64,000 nt of DNA from Rhizobium sp. Pop5 (lineage in GTDB: Bacteria > Pseudomonadota > Alphaproteobacteria > Rhizobiales > Rhizobiaceae), in the NCBI RefSeq assembly GCF_024721175.1, contig NZ_CP099399.1, positions 124,001-188,000 on the forward strand, written 5' to 3'. The notes under the pieces were generated by a model. It worked only from the letters and a program-made list of their open reading frames with translations, was not told the origin of the DNA and did not search any database. The position numbers and the translations under genes are program-made. Positions 25,228-33,983 of this stretch are shown one piece after another (position 1 is the first letter of the stretch; the number at the start of each line of letters is the position of its first letter).

Positions 25228-26412
25228 TCAGGCCGAGACCTTGGAAAGCGCCCGTGCGAAATCCTCGATCAGGTCGTCGGTATCCTCGATGCCGGCCGAA
25301 AACCGGACCGTGCCCGCAGAAATGCCGAGTTCGGCGCGCGCCTCTTCCGTCAGGTTCTTGTGCGTCGTCGTTGCCGGGTGCGTAATCAGGCTCTTGCTGT
25401 CGCCGAGATTGTTGGAGATCTTGACGATCTCCAAAGCATTCTGCAGCGCGAAGGCAGCTTCCTTGCCGCCCTTCAGCTCGAAGCAGACCAGCGTCGAGCC
25501 GCCCGTCATCTGCTTGGCGATGATATCGGCCTGCGGATGGTCCTTGCGGCCGGGATAGATGACCTTGGCGACCTTGCCCTGCTCGGCCAGGAAATCGGCG
25601 ATCTTCGCCGCGTTCTCAGTCTGCTGCTTGACGCGCAGCGGCAGCGTCTCGATGCCCTTGAGGAGCGTCCAGGCGTTGAACGGCGACATGGCCGGGCCGG
25701 TATGGCGGAAATAGTCGTGCAGGTTCTCGTCGATCCATGCCTTGTCGGAAAGCACGACGCCGCCGAGGCAGCGGCCCTGGCCGTCAATATGCTTGGTGGC
25801 GGAGTAGATGACGATATGGGCACCGAGTTCCAGGGGCTTCTGGAAGAGCGGGGTGGCGAAGACGTTGTCGACGACGACCTTGGCGCCGATCTGGTTGGCA
25901 AGCTTGGCAACGCCGGCGATGTCGATCACTTCGAGCGTCGGGTTGGTCGGGCTTTCCAGGAAGAACACCTTGGTGTTGGGGCGGATGGCCTTTTCCCAGT
26001 TGGCAAGATCGCGGCCGTCGATGAGCGTGCACTCGATGCCGTATTTCGGCGCCAGCGTCTCCACAACCCAGCGGCAGGAGCCGAACAGCGCGCGCGCCGC
26101 GACGATATGATCGCCCGATTTCAGCTGGCAGAGGATAGCGGCGGTGACGGCGGCCATGCCGGAAGCCGTCGCGCGGGCGTCTTCCGCGCCTTCCAGCGCG
26201 CACATGCGCTTCTCGAACATGTCGTTGGTCGGGCTGCCGTAGCGGGCATAGATGAACCCGTCGGTCTCGCCCTTGAAGCGTGCTTCGGCCGCCTCGGACG
26301 TGTCATAGACGAAACCCTGCGTGAGATAGATTGCCTCGGACGTCTCGCCATATTGCGAACGCAACGTTCCTTCGTGGACGAGTTGGGTTGCCGGGCGCCA
26401 GGTCTTGCTCAT
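25228..26412 (-). CDS. metZ: O-succinylhomoserine sulfhydrylase MetZ
   Basis: 394 residues from ATG at 26412; the frame is open into the riboswitch region to 26484 but that part is leader. It belongs to the Cys/Met PLP family. Signatures are YARYGSPTNDMFEKRM, the PLP lysine in YSATKHIDGQGRCLGG, and SLGDSKSL appearing as NLGDSKSLITHPA near the C-terminus. It makes homocysteine directly from O-succinylhomoserine and sulfide in methionine synthesis. Controlled by the SAM-II riboswitch immediately upstream. Confidence 0.94.
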   Translation of the reverse strand: MSKTWRPATQLVHEGTLRSQYGETSEAIYLTQGFVYDTSEAAEARFKGETDGFIYARYGSPTNDMFEKRMCALEGAEDARATASGMAAVTAAILCQLKSGDHIVAARALFGSCRWVVETLAPKYGIECTLIDGRDLANWEKAIRPNTKVFFLESPTNPTLEVIDIAGVAKLANQIGAKVVVDNVFATPLFQKPLELGAHIVIYSATKHIDGQGRCLGGVVLSDKAWIDENLHDYFRHTGPAMSPFNAWTLLKGIETLPLRVKQQTENAAKIADFLAEQGKVAKVIYPGRKDHPQADIIAKQMTGGSTLVCFELKGGKEAAFALQNALEIVKISNNLGDSKSLITHPATTTHKNLTEEARAELGISAGTVRFSAGIEDTDDLIEDFARALSKVSA

Positions 26413-26431
26413 GCCATCACCTTCACATAAC

Positions 26432-26463
26432 AAAAAAACCGGCCGCAAAAGCAGACCGGTTTC
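26432..26463 (-). terminator. intrinsic terminator, expression platform of the SAM-II riboswitch
   Basis: On the minus strand AAACCGG ... CCGGTTT forms a 7-bp outer stem with an inner GC/GC pairing, followed by a run of T's (26432-26438 complement) 20 bp before the metZ ATG. Its position right after the aptamer suggests premature termination when S-adenosylmethionine is bound. Confidence 0.75.
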
Positions 26464-26465
26464 AC

Positions 26466-26527
26466 ACCCGGTCTTTTTAGCCACTTGTTTAACGTGGCTG
26501 CAAGCCGACCGGCCAAATCACCACGGG
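26466..26527 (-). ncRNA. SAM-II riboswitch (metZ leader)
   Basis: On the minus strand: GTGATTTGG, P1 5' arm CCGGTC (26507-26512), L1 GGCTTGC, P2 arms AGCCAC/GTGGCT (26494-26499 and 26479-26484), loop GTTAAACAA, A-rich linker CTAAAAA, and P1 3' arm GACCGG (26468-26473). Spacing and the conserved words GATTTG, CTTGCA, TTAAACAA and CTAAAAA match the SAM-II (metA) motif of alphaproteobacteria that precedes metA/metZ. SAM binding is expected to repress metZ. Confidence 0.93.
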
Positions 26528-26607
26528 ATAATTCTGCAATACTGCTGTTAGCTGCTTGCGTCAATTCCCCGAGTTTGGTTTTGTCGGCGGCAAATGATGG
26601 ATGGGGC

Positions 26608-27702
26608 ATGATGGCTCGCGAAACGGGAATTCTGGCTGACCGCGCAATCTCGGCGCTGTTCGAAACGGGGCGTCTTATCTCCGAGCGGGAGCTGGACCGC
26701 GACCAGATCCAGCCGGCCAGTCTCGATCTGCGCTTGGGCGCCAAGGCTTTTCGCGTGCGCGCCAGCTTTATGCCAGGCCCCTCGCATCTGGTGTCGGACA
26801 AGCTCGACCGGCTAAGCCTGCATGTGATCGACCTTTCCGAGGGTGCGGTGCTCGAAACCGGCTGCGTCTATATCGTGCCGCTGATGGAAAGCTTGGCGCT
26901 CCCGGCCGATATGTCCGCTTCGGCCAATCCGAAGAGCTCGACCGGAAGGCTCGATATCTTCACCCGCGTCATCACCGATTACGCCCAGGAGTTCGACAAG
27001 ATCCCGGCCGGCTATGCGGGCCCGCTCTATCTCGAAATCAGCCCGCGCACCTTCCCGATCGTCGTGCGCCGCGGATCGCGCCTGTCGCAGATCCGCTTCC
27101 GCGTCGGCCAGGCACTGCTCGGCGAGCCGGAGCTTTTAAAGCTGCATGAAAGCGAGACGCTGGTCGCCAGCAAGCAGCCCAATGTTTCCGGTGGCGGCAT
27201 TGCGCTCTCGATCGACCTGACCGGAGACAAGGACGGCCTGATCGGCTATCGCGGCAAGCACCACACCGCCGTCGTTGACGTCGACAAGAAAGATCAGCAC
27301 GACATCTTCGACTTCTGGGAACCGCTCTATAGCCGCGGCCGCAACGAGTTGATCCTCGATCCCGACGAGTTCTATATTCTCGTCTCGCGCGAGGCCGTGC
27401 ATGTGCCGCCGGATTATGCCGCCGAAATGACCCCCTTCGATCCGCTGGTCGGCGAATTCCGCGTCCATTATGCCGGCTTCTTTGATCCGGGCTTCGGCCA
27501 TGCGCCGGCCGGCGGGCGCGGCAGCCGCGCCGTGCTCGAAGTGCGCAGCCACGAAGTGCCTTTCATCCTCGAAGACGGCCAGATCGTCGGCCGCCTGGTC
27601 TACGAGCACATGCAGGAAAAGCCCGCAAGCCTCTACGGCTCTGGCCTCGGCTCGAACTACCAGGCCCAGGGCCTTAAGCTCTCGAAGCATTTCCGCATCT
27701 GA
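26608..27702 (+). CDS. dcd: 2'-deoxycytidine 5'-triphosphate deaminase, two-domain form
   Basis: 364 residues from ATG at 26608 (a second ATG follows at once). The frame runs back to 26485 over the riboswitch and is not coding there. The N-terminal half shows the Dcd/dUTPase fold (QPASLDLRLG, SSTGRLDIFTRV, GSRLSQIRFRVG), and the C-terminal half (about 215-364) appears to be a second, diverged copy (LILDPDEFYILVSREAVHVP, FDPGFG, GQIVGRLVYEHM). E. coli Dcd is about 190 residues, so this is about twice that length, the usual alphaproteobacterial form. It supplies dUTP for dTMP synthesis. Divergent from metZ. Confidence 0.9.
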   Translation: MMARETGILADRAISALFETGRLISERELDRDQIQPASLDLRLGAKAFRVRASFMPGPSHLVSDKLDRLSLHVIDLSEGAVLETGCVYIVPLMESLALPADMSASANPKSSTGRLDIFTRVITDYAQEFDKIPAGYAGPLYLEISPRTFPIVVRRGSRLSQIRFRVGQALLGEPELLKLHESETLVASKQPNVSGGGIALSIDLTGDKDGLIGYRGKHHTAVVDVDKKDQHDIFDFWEPLYSRGRNELILDPDEFYILVSREAVHVPPDYAAEMTPFDPLVGEFRVHYAGFFDPGFGHAPAGGRGSRAVLEVRSHEVPFILEDGQIVGRLVYEHMQEKPASLYGSGLGSNYQAQGLKLSKHFRI

Positions 27703-27761
27703 AGCCTTGCACCTGCCGCGACTTGACAGCGGCCCCCATCTGTTGGAAATCTCAGCTCAAC

Positions 27762-27835
27762 GCGGGTGTAGCTCAATGGTAGAGCAGCAGCTTCCCAAGC
27801 TGAATACGAGGGTTCGATTCCCTTCACCCGCTCCA
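27762..27835 (+). tRNA. tRNA-Gly (anticodon CCC)
   Basis: 74 nt with encoded CCA. Acceptor GCGGGTG/CACCCGC, D-arm GCTCAATGGTAGAGC, anticodon stem GCAGC/GCTGA with loop TTCCCAA (anticodon CCC; the first stem pair is G-A), and T-arm GTTCGATTC. The accessory genes to the right start only 20 bp after its 3' end. Confidence 0.95.
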
Positions 27836-27854
27836 GCTGCTCATTCATCTGATC

Positions 27855-28442
27855 TCATTTTTCGTTTCTGTCGCCCGCGATGTACTTGACTGCATCAGCA
27901 GCGGATTCGAGCATACGCTCCGACATGGCCTGATCGGTCATGATGCGAGAAATGGTTACGGCGCCCACCATGAGGGACAGCACGACCATGGCCTTGTCAT
28001 AAGGTTTCGTGCCGTCCGATGTCGGGATCAATTCGTCGAGAATCTGAAGGTGCGCTTCGATGCCATTCTGGAAGGGAATTCGCACCTCCTCACTCTGACG
28101 CGCCGCGTCGGACCCGAGCGCTGCCAAGGGGCAACCATCGCCTTTCTCTTCCTGGTGCCCGGTCGAAAGGTACATGCCGACAACCGCGCCGAAGGGATCG
28201 GCGCTTCCGGCGGCAACCCTTGACCACCTGCCAACCGCGCTCTCCATCGCTCGCCCGGATGCCAGCGCCGCAAGATCATCCTTCGATTCGAACTGCTTGT
28301 AGAATCCGCCCTGAGTGAGGCCGGCACCTTTCATCAAATCCTTCAGCCCGATCCCATCAAAGCCATGCTCCCGGAAGAGCCGGCTTGCGACATTGATCAC
28401 CGTTTCACGATTGGCCTCGGCCTGAGCCCGACTGACTCTCAT
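27855..28442 (-). CDS. TetR/AcrR-family transcriptional regulator
   Basis: 195 residues from ATG at 28442 (GGAG 7 nt ahead; the frame extends to a TTG at 28454). HTH at about residues 25-50: LKDLMKGAGLTQGGFYKQFESKDDL, quoted in part as GLTQGGFYKQF. The C-terminal region (about 70-190) is a ligand domain of the type seen in QacR/NemR-like regulators, with a conserved Cys in GCPLAALGSD. Divergent from the RND efflux operon, with a perfect palindrome between them, so it is the probable repressor of that pump. Confidence 0.88.
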   Translation of the reverse strand: MRVSRAQAEANRETVINVASRLFREHGFDGIGLKDLMKGAGLTQGGFYKQFESKDDLAALASGRAMESAVGRWSRVAAGSADPFGAVVGMYLSTGHQEEKGDGCPLAALGSDAARQSEEVRIPFQNGIEAHLQILDELIPTSDGTKPYDKAMVVLSLMVGAVTISRIMTDQAMSERMLESAADAVKYIAGDRNEK

Positions 28443-28489
28443 AGCGATCTCCAATTAGATTTCATTTGACATCTATACCAGAATTAGAG

Positions 28490-28505
28490 TTAGATCGCAA
28501 TCTAA
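28490..28505. promoter_or_regulatory. TetR operator overlapping the efflux-operon promoter
   Basis: TTAGAT-CGCA-ATCTAA, a perfect 6-bp inverted repeat. A -35-like TTGACA stands at 28467-28472 on the plus strand, and the left operator arm occupies the -10 position, so a bound repressor would block the pump promoter. Additional TTAGAT words occur at 28455. Confidence 0.65.
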
Positions 28506-28540
28506 ACGAATAGCTGCGCCCGTCAATAAGGGTTAATGAC

Positions 28541-29656
28541 ATGAACCGCAAAATTCTCTTCGCCTCTTTCGGCCTTCTGGCGGCTGCCGGCGCCACGGCG
28601 TTCGTCCTTTTCGGGGAGCCCGCGAAAAGGGACGCGCAAGCCGCCGATCCCCGCATCGCGCCACCATTCGTCAAGCTGATAGAGGCAACGAGCCCGGAGA
28701 CAGCCGAACGTACCTTCACCGGCACCATTGCCGCCCGGGTGCAGAGCAATCTCGGTTTTCGTGTGCCGGGCAAGATCATGCAGCGCTATGTGGACGTTGG
28801 CGTGCAGGTCAAGGCCGGCCAGCCGCTGATGCGCATCGACGAGACCGATCTGCGTCTCGCACTGACGGCGAAACGAAACGCGGTCGCTGCAACTGAAGCT
28901 ATGCTGACCCAAGCGCAAGCAGACGAGAGACGCTACGCCGCTTTGGTGAAAAACGGATTGGCCGCGACCCCGCAGCGCTATGAGCAGGCAAAGGCAGCAC
29001 TCGACACCGCGACCGCGCAGCTTGCCGCGGCGGAAGCGGATGCGAAGGTCGCAGAAAACGAGACCGCCTATTCCGTCCTGGTTGCCGATACTGACGGAAC
29101 GGTTGTCGAAACGCTCGGAGAGCCGGGGCAAGTCGTGATGGCAGGACAAACCGTGGTCCGGCTCGCACAGGCCGGCCCGCGCGAGGCGCTGGTCTGGCTT
29201 CCCGAATTCCTTCGGCCGCAGCTCGGCGAGGTAGCCGACGCCAGCATCTATGGAAAGGAAGGCCGGGAAGACAAGGCGCGGCTGCGGCAGATCTCCGACG
29301 CCGCCGATCCCCAGACCCGCACCTATGAAGCCCGCTGGGTTCTGGACGGCGCGGCAGCGTCGGCCCCGCTTGGTGCGACCGTGACGATCAGAATCTCCAA
29401 CAGCAGCGGCCAATCGCATGCCGCGGTTCCCGTTGGCGCCGTTTTGGATGATGGCAGTCGAACCGGCGTCTGGGTATTCGATGAGGAATCTTCGACCGTC
29501 CACTTCCGACAGGTGAAAATAGAACAGATGGGTGAGGAGGTCGCGGTGGTTTCCAGCGTCAATGCAGGCGAGCCGGTCGTCGCTCTCGGCGCCCATCTGC
29601 TGCAGGACGGCGCCAGCGTGCGCACCAAGGTGGAACAGGCAGAGGCGGTAAACTGA
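28541..29656 (+). CDS. RND efflux periplasmic adaptor (membrane fusion protein)
   Basis: 371 residues. The N-terminal signal/anchor is at residues 1-22 (ILFASFGLLAAAGATAFVLF). The barrel-sandwich/lipoyl halves surround a helical hairpin (RYVDVGVQVKAGQPLMRID at about 85-105, and VLVADTDGTVVETLGEPGQVV near 180-200), followed by a beta-barrel and membrane-proximal domain. HlyD/AcrA family. It links the inner-membrane RND pump to an outer-membrane channel, none of which is encoded nearby. TGATG overlap with the pump gene. Confidence 0.92.
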   Translation: MNRKILFASFGLLAAAGATAFVLFGEPAKRDAQAADPRIAPPFVKLIEATSPETAERTFTGTIAARVQSNLGFRVPGKIMQRYVDVGVQVKAGQPLMRIDETDLRLALTAKRNAVAATEAMLTQAQADERRYAALVKNGLAATPQRYEQAKAALDTATAQLAAAEADAKVAENETAYSVLVADTDGTVVETLGEPGQVVMAGQTVVRLAQAGPREALVWLPEFLRPQLGEVADASIYGKEGREDKARLRQISDAADPQTRTYEARWVLDGAAASAPLGATVTIRISNSSGQSHAAVPVGAVLDDGSRTGVWVFDEESSTVHFRQVKIEQMGEEVAVVSSVNAGEPVVALGAHLLQDGASVRTKVEQAEAVN

Positions 29657-32600
29657 TGAACTTCAATCTATCCGCGCTCGCCGTTCGCGAGCGGGCCGTC
29701 ACGCTGTTTTTCATCGTTCTGCTGGCCGCCGCCGGCGCTTATGCATTCGTCAAGCTTGGACGCGCGGAGGACCCCTCCTTCACCATCAAGACCTTGACGG
29801 TAACGGCCGTGTGGCCGGGCGCGACAGCGCGCGAAATGCAGGATCTTGTCGCTGAGCCGCTGGAGAAGCGCCTCCAGGAGCTTACTTGGTACGATCGCGT
29901 CGAGACGACAACGCGGCCGGGCTACGCCTTTTTGACCGTCACACTGAAGGACAGCACGCCGGCCGCGGCCGTCGAGGAGGAATTCTATCAGGCCCGAAAG
30001 AAGCTTGGAGACGAGGTCCGCAACCTGCCGAGGGGCGTGCTCGGTCCCTTTGTCAACGACGAGTATTCCGATGTCAGCTTCGGGCTTTATGCGCTGAAGG
30101 CCAAGGGCATGCCGATGCGCGAGCTCGTACGCCAGGCCGAGGTGATCCGCCAGGATCTCCTGCATGTGCCGGGAGTCAAGAAGATCAACATCCTCGGAGA
30201 GCAGCCCGAACAGATCTTCGTAGAATTCTCCTATGCCAAGCTCGCCACTCTCGGCATTTCGGCCCAGGACATCGCGGCCGCCTTGCAGCGGCAGAACACC
30301 GTGACGCCGGCAGGATCGATCGATACGCGCGGCCCGCAGGTCTTCATTCGCTTCGATGGCGCCTATGATAGCATCCAGGCGATATCAGACACGCCGATCG
30401 TCGCCGCTGGGCGCACCTTGAAGCTCTCGGATTTTGCCGAAGTACGGCGCGGTTACCAAGATCCGGCCACCTATCTCATTCGCCATGACGGCGAGCCCGC
30501 GATCATGCTTGCCGCGGTGATGCAACAGGGCTGGAATGGTCTGGAACTCGGCAAGGCGCTGGAAGAAAGATCCGCCGCGATCGCAAAGACCCTGCCGCTC
30601 GGCATGACGCTCGCCAAGGTCAGCGACCAGGCCGTCAACATCGACGAAGCCGTCGGCGAGTTCATGCTGAAATTCGCCATGGCGCTCGGTGTCGTATTGT
30701 TCGTCAGCCTCGTCAGTCTCGGCTGGCGTGTCGGCATCGTCGTCGCTCTGGCTGTTCCGCTGACCCTTGCCGTCGTCTTCCTCATCATGCTGGAAACCGG
30801 TCGGTTCTTCGATCGCATCACCCTTGGCGCGCTCATCCTCGCGCTCGGGCTTCTGGTCGACGACGCCATCATCGCCATCGAGGTGATGGTGGTGAAGATG
30901 GAAGAGGGTATGGATCGCATCAAGGCGGCCGCCTATGCCTGGAGCCACACCGCAGCCCCTATGTTGTCGGGTACGCTCGTGACGATCATCGGGCTGATGC
31001 CGGTCGGCTTTGCCCGATCGACCGCCGGCGAATATGCGGGCAACATCTTCTGGGTCGTCGGCTTTGCCCTAATCGTCTCCTGGATTGTCGCGGTGATCTT
31101 CACGCCCTATCTCGGCGTCAAGATGCTGCCGGCGATCAAGCCGGTCGAAGGCGGCCATCACGCCATCTACAACACCCCGAATTACCGGCGCCTGCGGCGG
31201 CTGATCGAATTTACCGTGCGCCACAAGTTCCTCACCTGTGCGGTGGTCGTCATCGCCATGGGGGCCTCCGTCGTCGGAATGGGCGCGGTGAAAAAGCAGT
31301 TCTTCCCGACGTCGGACCGTCCCGAAGTCCTCGTCGAAGTCCGCATGCCCGAAGGCACCAGCATCGAGACGACGACGGCAACGGTTACGAAGCTCGAAGA
31401 ATGGCTGCAGAAGCAGCCGGAGGCGAAGACAGTCACCAGCTATGTCGGCCAGGGCGCTCCCCGCTTCTTCTTTGCCATGGCGCCGGAATTGCCGGACCCG
31501 TCTTTCGCCAAGATCGTCGTGCTGACCCCTGATGCTCACACACGCGAGGTCTTGAAGCTTCGCCTGCGCACTGCCGTTTCGGATGGGCTTGCCCCAGAGG
31601 CCTATGTCCGCGTCACGCAGCTCGTCTTCGGTCCTTACACGCCGTTTCCGGTCGAGTTCCGGATCACCGGCCCTGATCCGGAGCAACTGTACCAGATATC
31701 CGAGAAAGCCCTCGACATCATGAAGAGCGTGCCGGATGTGCGCCAGGCGAACCGCGATTGGGGCAACCGTACGCCGGTGCTGCGCTTCGTTCCCGACCAG
31801 GATCGGTTGAACCTGATCGGCCTGTCGCCGGCCGAGGCAGCCCAGCAGTTGCAATTGCTGCTGAGCGGAATTCCGATTACGGAGGTTCGCGAGAATATTC
31901 GCAACGTGCCTGTCATCGCACGTAGTGCTGGCGACAACCGGCTTGATCCCTCAAGATTGGCGGACTTCTCGCTGATGAGCCGGGATGGGCGACAGGTTCC
32001 GCTCGATCAGATCGGCCACTCGGAAATCCGGTTTGAAGAACCGATCCTGAAACGCCGCGATCGAACGCCCGTCATCACGATCCGTTCGGATATCAACGAG
32101 GCGACACAGCCGCCTGAAGTATCAGGGCAGGTTCTGAGGGCGCTTCAGCCGCTGATTGCCTCGCTTCCCGTGGGATATCGTATCGAGATGGGCGGAAACA
32201 TCGAGGAATCGCTCAAGGCCAACGACGCCCTGGTCAAAGTCTTCCCGGTGATGATTGCCGCTATGCTCATCGTTATCGTGCTGCAGGTCCGCAACCTGTC
32301 GACCATGACCATGGTCATGCTGACGGGGCCGCTCGGCCTTGCCGGGGCGGTTCCGGTCTTGCTTCTCTTCGACAAGCCCTTCGGCTTCAATGCCATTCTC
32401 GGATTGATCGGACTGGCTGGAATCCTGATGCGCAACACCTTGATCCTGACGGAACAGATCAAGGAGAATGAGGCAGCCGGTCTCGACAATTATCACGCCG
32501 TCATCGAGGCGACGGTGCAGCGGACACGTCCCGTCGTCTTGACGGCTCTTGCGGCCGTCCTTGCCTTCATTCCTCTCACCCACTCGGTGTTCTGGGGGTC

Positions 32601-32766
32601 GATGGCATACACGCTGATCGGTGGAACGGCGGTCGGGACCGTGATGATCCTGCTCTTCCTTCCCGCTCTCTACGCCACATGGTTCCGCATCAAGCCGACG
32701 GAAAATGAAAGTCATGAAAATTCACCGAAGAAGGTGGAGCTACCAACGGCAATGGCTGCCGAGTGA
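29656..32766 (+). CDS. efflux RND transporter permease subunit (AcrB/HAE family)
   Basis: 1036 residues with the 12-TM, two-halves RND plan: TM1 at residues 11-33, large periplasmic loops at about 35-330 and 560-860, and the proton-relay aspartates in ILALGLLVDDAIIAIE (TM4). The second half mirrors the first with GLIGLAGILMRNTLIL. Exports drugs, detergents or signals using the proton gradient. Its start overlaps the adaptor stop (TGATG) and its stop overlaps the next TetR gene in the same way, so all three are coupled. Confidence 0.94.
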   Translation: MNFNLSALAVRERAVTLFFIVLLAAAGAYAFVKLGRAEDPSFTIKTLTVTAVWPGATAREMQDLVAEPLEKRLQELTWYDRVETTTRPGYAFLTVTLKDSTPAAAVEEEFYQARKKLGDEVRNLPRGVLGPFVNDEYSDVSFGLYALKAKGMPMRELVRQAEVIRQDLLHVPGVKKINILGEQPEQIFVEFSYAKLATLGISAQDIAAALQRQNTVTPAGSIDTRGPQVFIRFDGAYDSIQAISDTPIVAAGRTLKLSDFAEVRRGYQDPATYLIRHDGEPAIMLAAVMQQGWNGLELGKALEERSAAIAKTLPLGMTLAKVSDQAVNIDEAVGEFMLKFAMALGVVLFVSLVSLGWRVGIVVALAVPLTLAVVFLIMLETGRFFDRITLGALILALGLLVDDAIIAIEVMVVKMEEGMDRIKAAAYAWSHTAAPMLSGTLVTIIGLMPVGFARSTAGEYAGNIFWVVGFALIVSWIVAVIFTPYLGVKMLPAIKPVEGGHHAIYNTPNYRRLRRLIEFTVRHKFLTCAVVVIAMGASVVGMGAVKKQFFPTSDRPEVLVEVRMPEGTSIETTTATVTKLEEWLQKQPEAKTVTSYVGQGAPRFFFAMAPELPDPSFAKIVVLTPDAHTREVLKLRLRTAVSDGLAPEAYVRVTQLVFGPYTPFPVEFRITGPDPEQLYQISEKALDIMKSVPDVRQANRDWGNRTPVLRFVPDQDRLNLIGLSPAEAAQQLQLLLSGIPITEVRENIRNVPVIARSAGDNRLDPSRLADFSLMSRDGRQVPLDQIGHSEIRFEEPILKRRDRTPVITIRSDINEATQPPEVSGQVLRALQPLIASLPVGYRIEMGGNIEESLKANDALVKVFPVMIAAMLIVIVLQVRNLSTMTMVMLTGPLGLAGAVPVLLLFDKPFGFNAILGLIGLAGILMRNTLILTEQIKENEAAGLDNYHAVIEATVQRTRPVVLTALAAVLAFIPLTHSVFWGSMAYTLIGGTAVGTVMILLFLPALYATWFRIKPTENESHENSPKKVELPTAMAAE

Positions 32767-33410
32767 TGTTCTCTGGCGGTGGCAATGACTTTCGCGGACC
32801 CGATAGAAGCGACGTTGAGCAGTCACGGATGCAAATTCTTGAGGTCGCGGAAAAATATTTTCGCCGGGTTGGCTACCATAAGACGTCAGTCGCCGACATT
32901 GCTTCGGAGCTCGGAATGAGCCGCGCGAATGTTTATCGCTTCTTTCCTTCAAGGACAGCGATCAACAGTTCTGTCTGCGGACTTGTTGTCAAAGAGGTTG
33001 CCGAAATCGCTCTGGCGATCGCGCAAACGGATGCGCCGGCGAGCGAAAGGCTGGTTGATCTTTTAACCGCCATCCATCGGCACAGCACGAGAACCTTGGT
33101 GGAGGACAGGCCTATGCACGAGTTGCTCGTAGCGGCCATGGATGGAAGCTGGGCAACCATCAATGCGCATAATGTGCAAATCCTGACAATCCTCAAGGCA
33201 CTTGTCCGCGAGGGTGTCCAAACAGGCGAGTTCAAAGTCGAAGACGCCGACGAAGCTGCAGAAGGCATCAATACCGCGTTCTTGCCGTTTTTCCATCCGA
33301 TCCTGGTTGAGCAGCGCGTCCGGGAGGGTGAGCCCACTGCAGTGAGCCTGGATGCGCAAATCCGCTTTATCATGAAGGCTCTCGGCAAGTCAGACCGCGC
33401 GCCTGCCTGA
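32766..33410 (+). CDS. TetR-family regulator at the end of the RND operon
   Basis: 214 residues from the ATG that overlaps the pump stop (TGATG); an in-frame GTG one codon earlier is possible. HTH at about residues 40-65: VADIASELGMSRANVYRFF. The C-terminal domain has conserved Cys and His (VCGLVVKEV, IHRHSTRTL) and fits the TetR_C group. It is the second TetR protein around this pump. Being inside the operon it may provide feedback rather than primary control. Confidence 0.88.
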   Translation: MFSGGGNDFRGPDRSDVEQSRMQILEVAEKYFRRVGYHKTSVADIASELGMSRANVYRFFPSRTAINSSVCGLVVKEVAEIALAIAQTDAPASERLVDLLTAIHRHSTRTLVEDRPMHELLVAAMDGSWATINAHNVQILTILKALVREGVQTGEFKVEDADEAAEGINTAFLPFFHPILVEQRVREGEPTAVSLDAQIRFIMKALGKSDRAPA

Positions 33411-33464
33411 AAGGCACAGGCGCGTAATTAATGGCTGCCGACCTTGTGCTCTCCGATGAAGTCA

Positions 33465-33484
33465 TTATCTAGTGCGCTAGATAA
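33465..33484. promoter_or_regulatory. MarR-type operator upstream of the OhrR-like gene
   Basis: TTATCTAG-TGCG-CTAGATAA: perfect 8-bp inverted arms with a 4-bp centre, 20 bp before the regulator ATG. A degenerate half (GCTAGGTAA) follows. The length and AT-rich arms are typical of MarR/OhrR operators, so autoregulation is expected. Confidence 0.7.
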
Positions 33485-33503
33485 AAGTACGCTAGGTAAA
33501 GCC

Positions 33504-33947
33504 ATGTCGAACAACAAGATCGCATCCCGCCACGCGGTAGGCACCCAACTTTCGTTTGCGCTCTATGGCGCAGCCAATCGGATGGCGCGCCTTCATAAGC
33601 CATATTTGCAGCCGCTCGGCCTGACATTCCCGCAGTACCTGGTGATGCTGGAACTTTATGACGGTACGCCCCGCGCCGTAGGGGAGTTGGGTTTAAAGCT
33701 CGCTATGGACACGGGAACGATCACGCCGTTGCTCAAGCGTCTGGAATCGGCCGGCATGGTGACCCGCACGCGCGATCGCGAGGACGAGCGGCGGGTGCTC
33801 ATCCATCTTACCAAGATAGGTGAATCGCTGCGCGAGGAGCTTTGGGCCGTCACCGCCAAGATCAAGACGGCTTGCCAGCTCACGGACGAGGGGCTGGTCG
33901 ATCTGCGCGACACTCTGCACGCATTTGCTCGCCCCGCCCGCGATTGA
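33504..33947 (+). CDS. MarR-family regulator, OhrR-like but lacking the peroxidatic cysteine
   Basis: 147 residues from ATG at 33504. The N-terminus QLSFALYGAANRM aligns with the OhrR segment that carries the redox-active Cys (LCFALY), but Ser17 is present instead. The only cysteine is Cys124 in TACQL, where two-Cys OhrR proteins keep their resolving Cys. The winged helix is about 45-100, with TITPLLKRLESAGMVTRTRD and the wing DREDERRVLI. It is 36 bp upstream of an F420-type reductase gene and likely co-transcribed with it. The missing Cys implies a signal other than organic peroxide. Confidence 0.88.
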   Translation: MSNNKIASRHAVGTQLSFALYGAANRMARLHKPYLQPLGLTFPQYLVMLELYDGTPRAVGELGLKLAMDTGTITPLLKRLESAGMVTRTRDREDERRVLIHLTKIGESLREELWAVTAKIKTACQLTDEGLVDLRDTLHAFARPARD

Positions 33948-33983
33948 GACGGGCCTACTTCCACATCAGAGAAGGGACATCCT

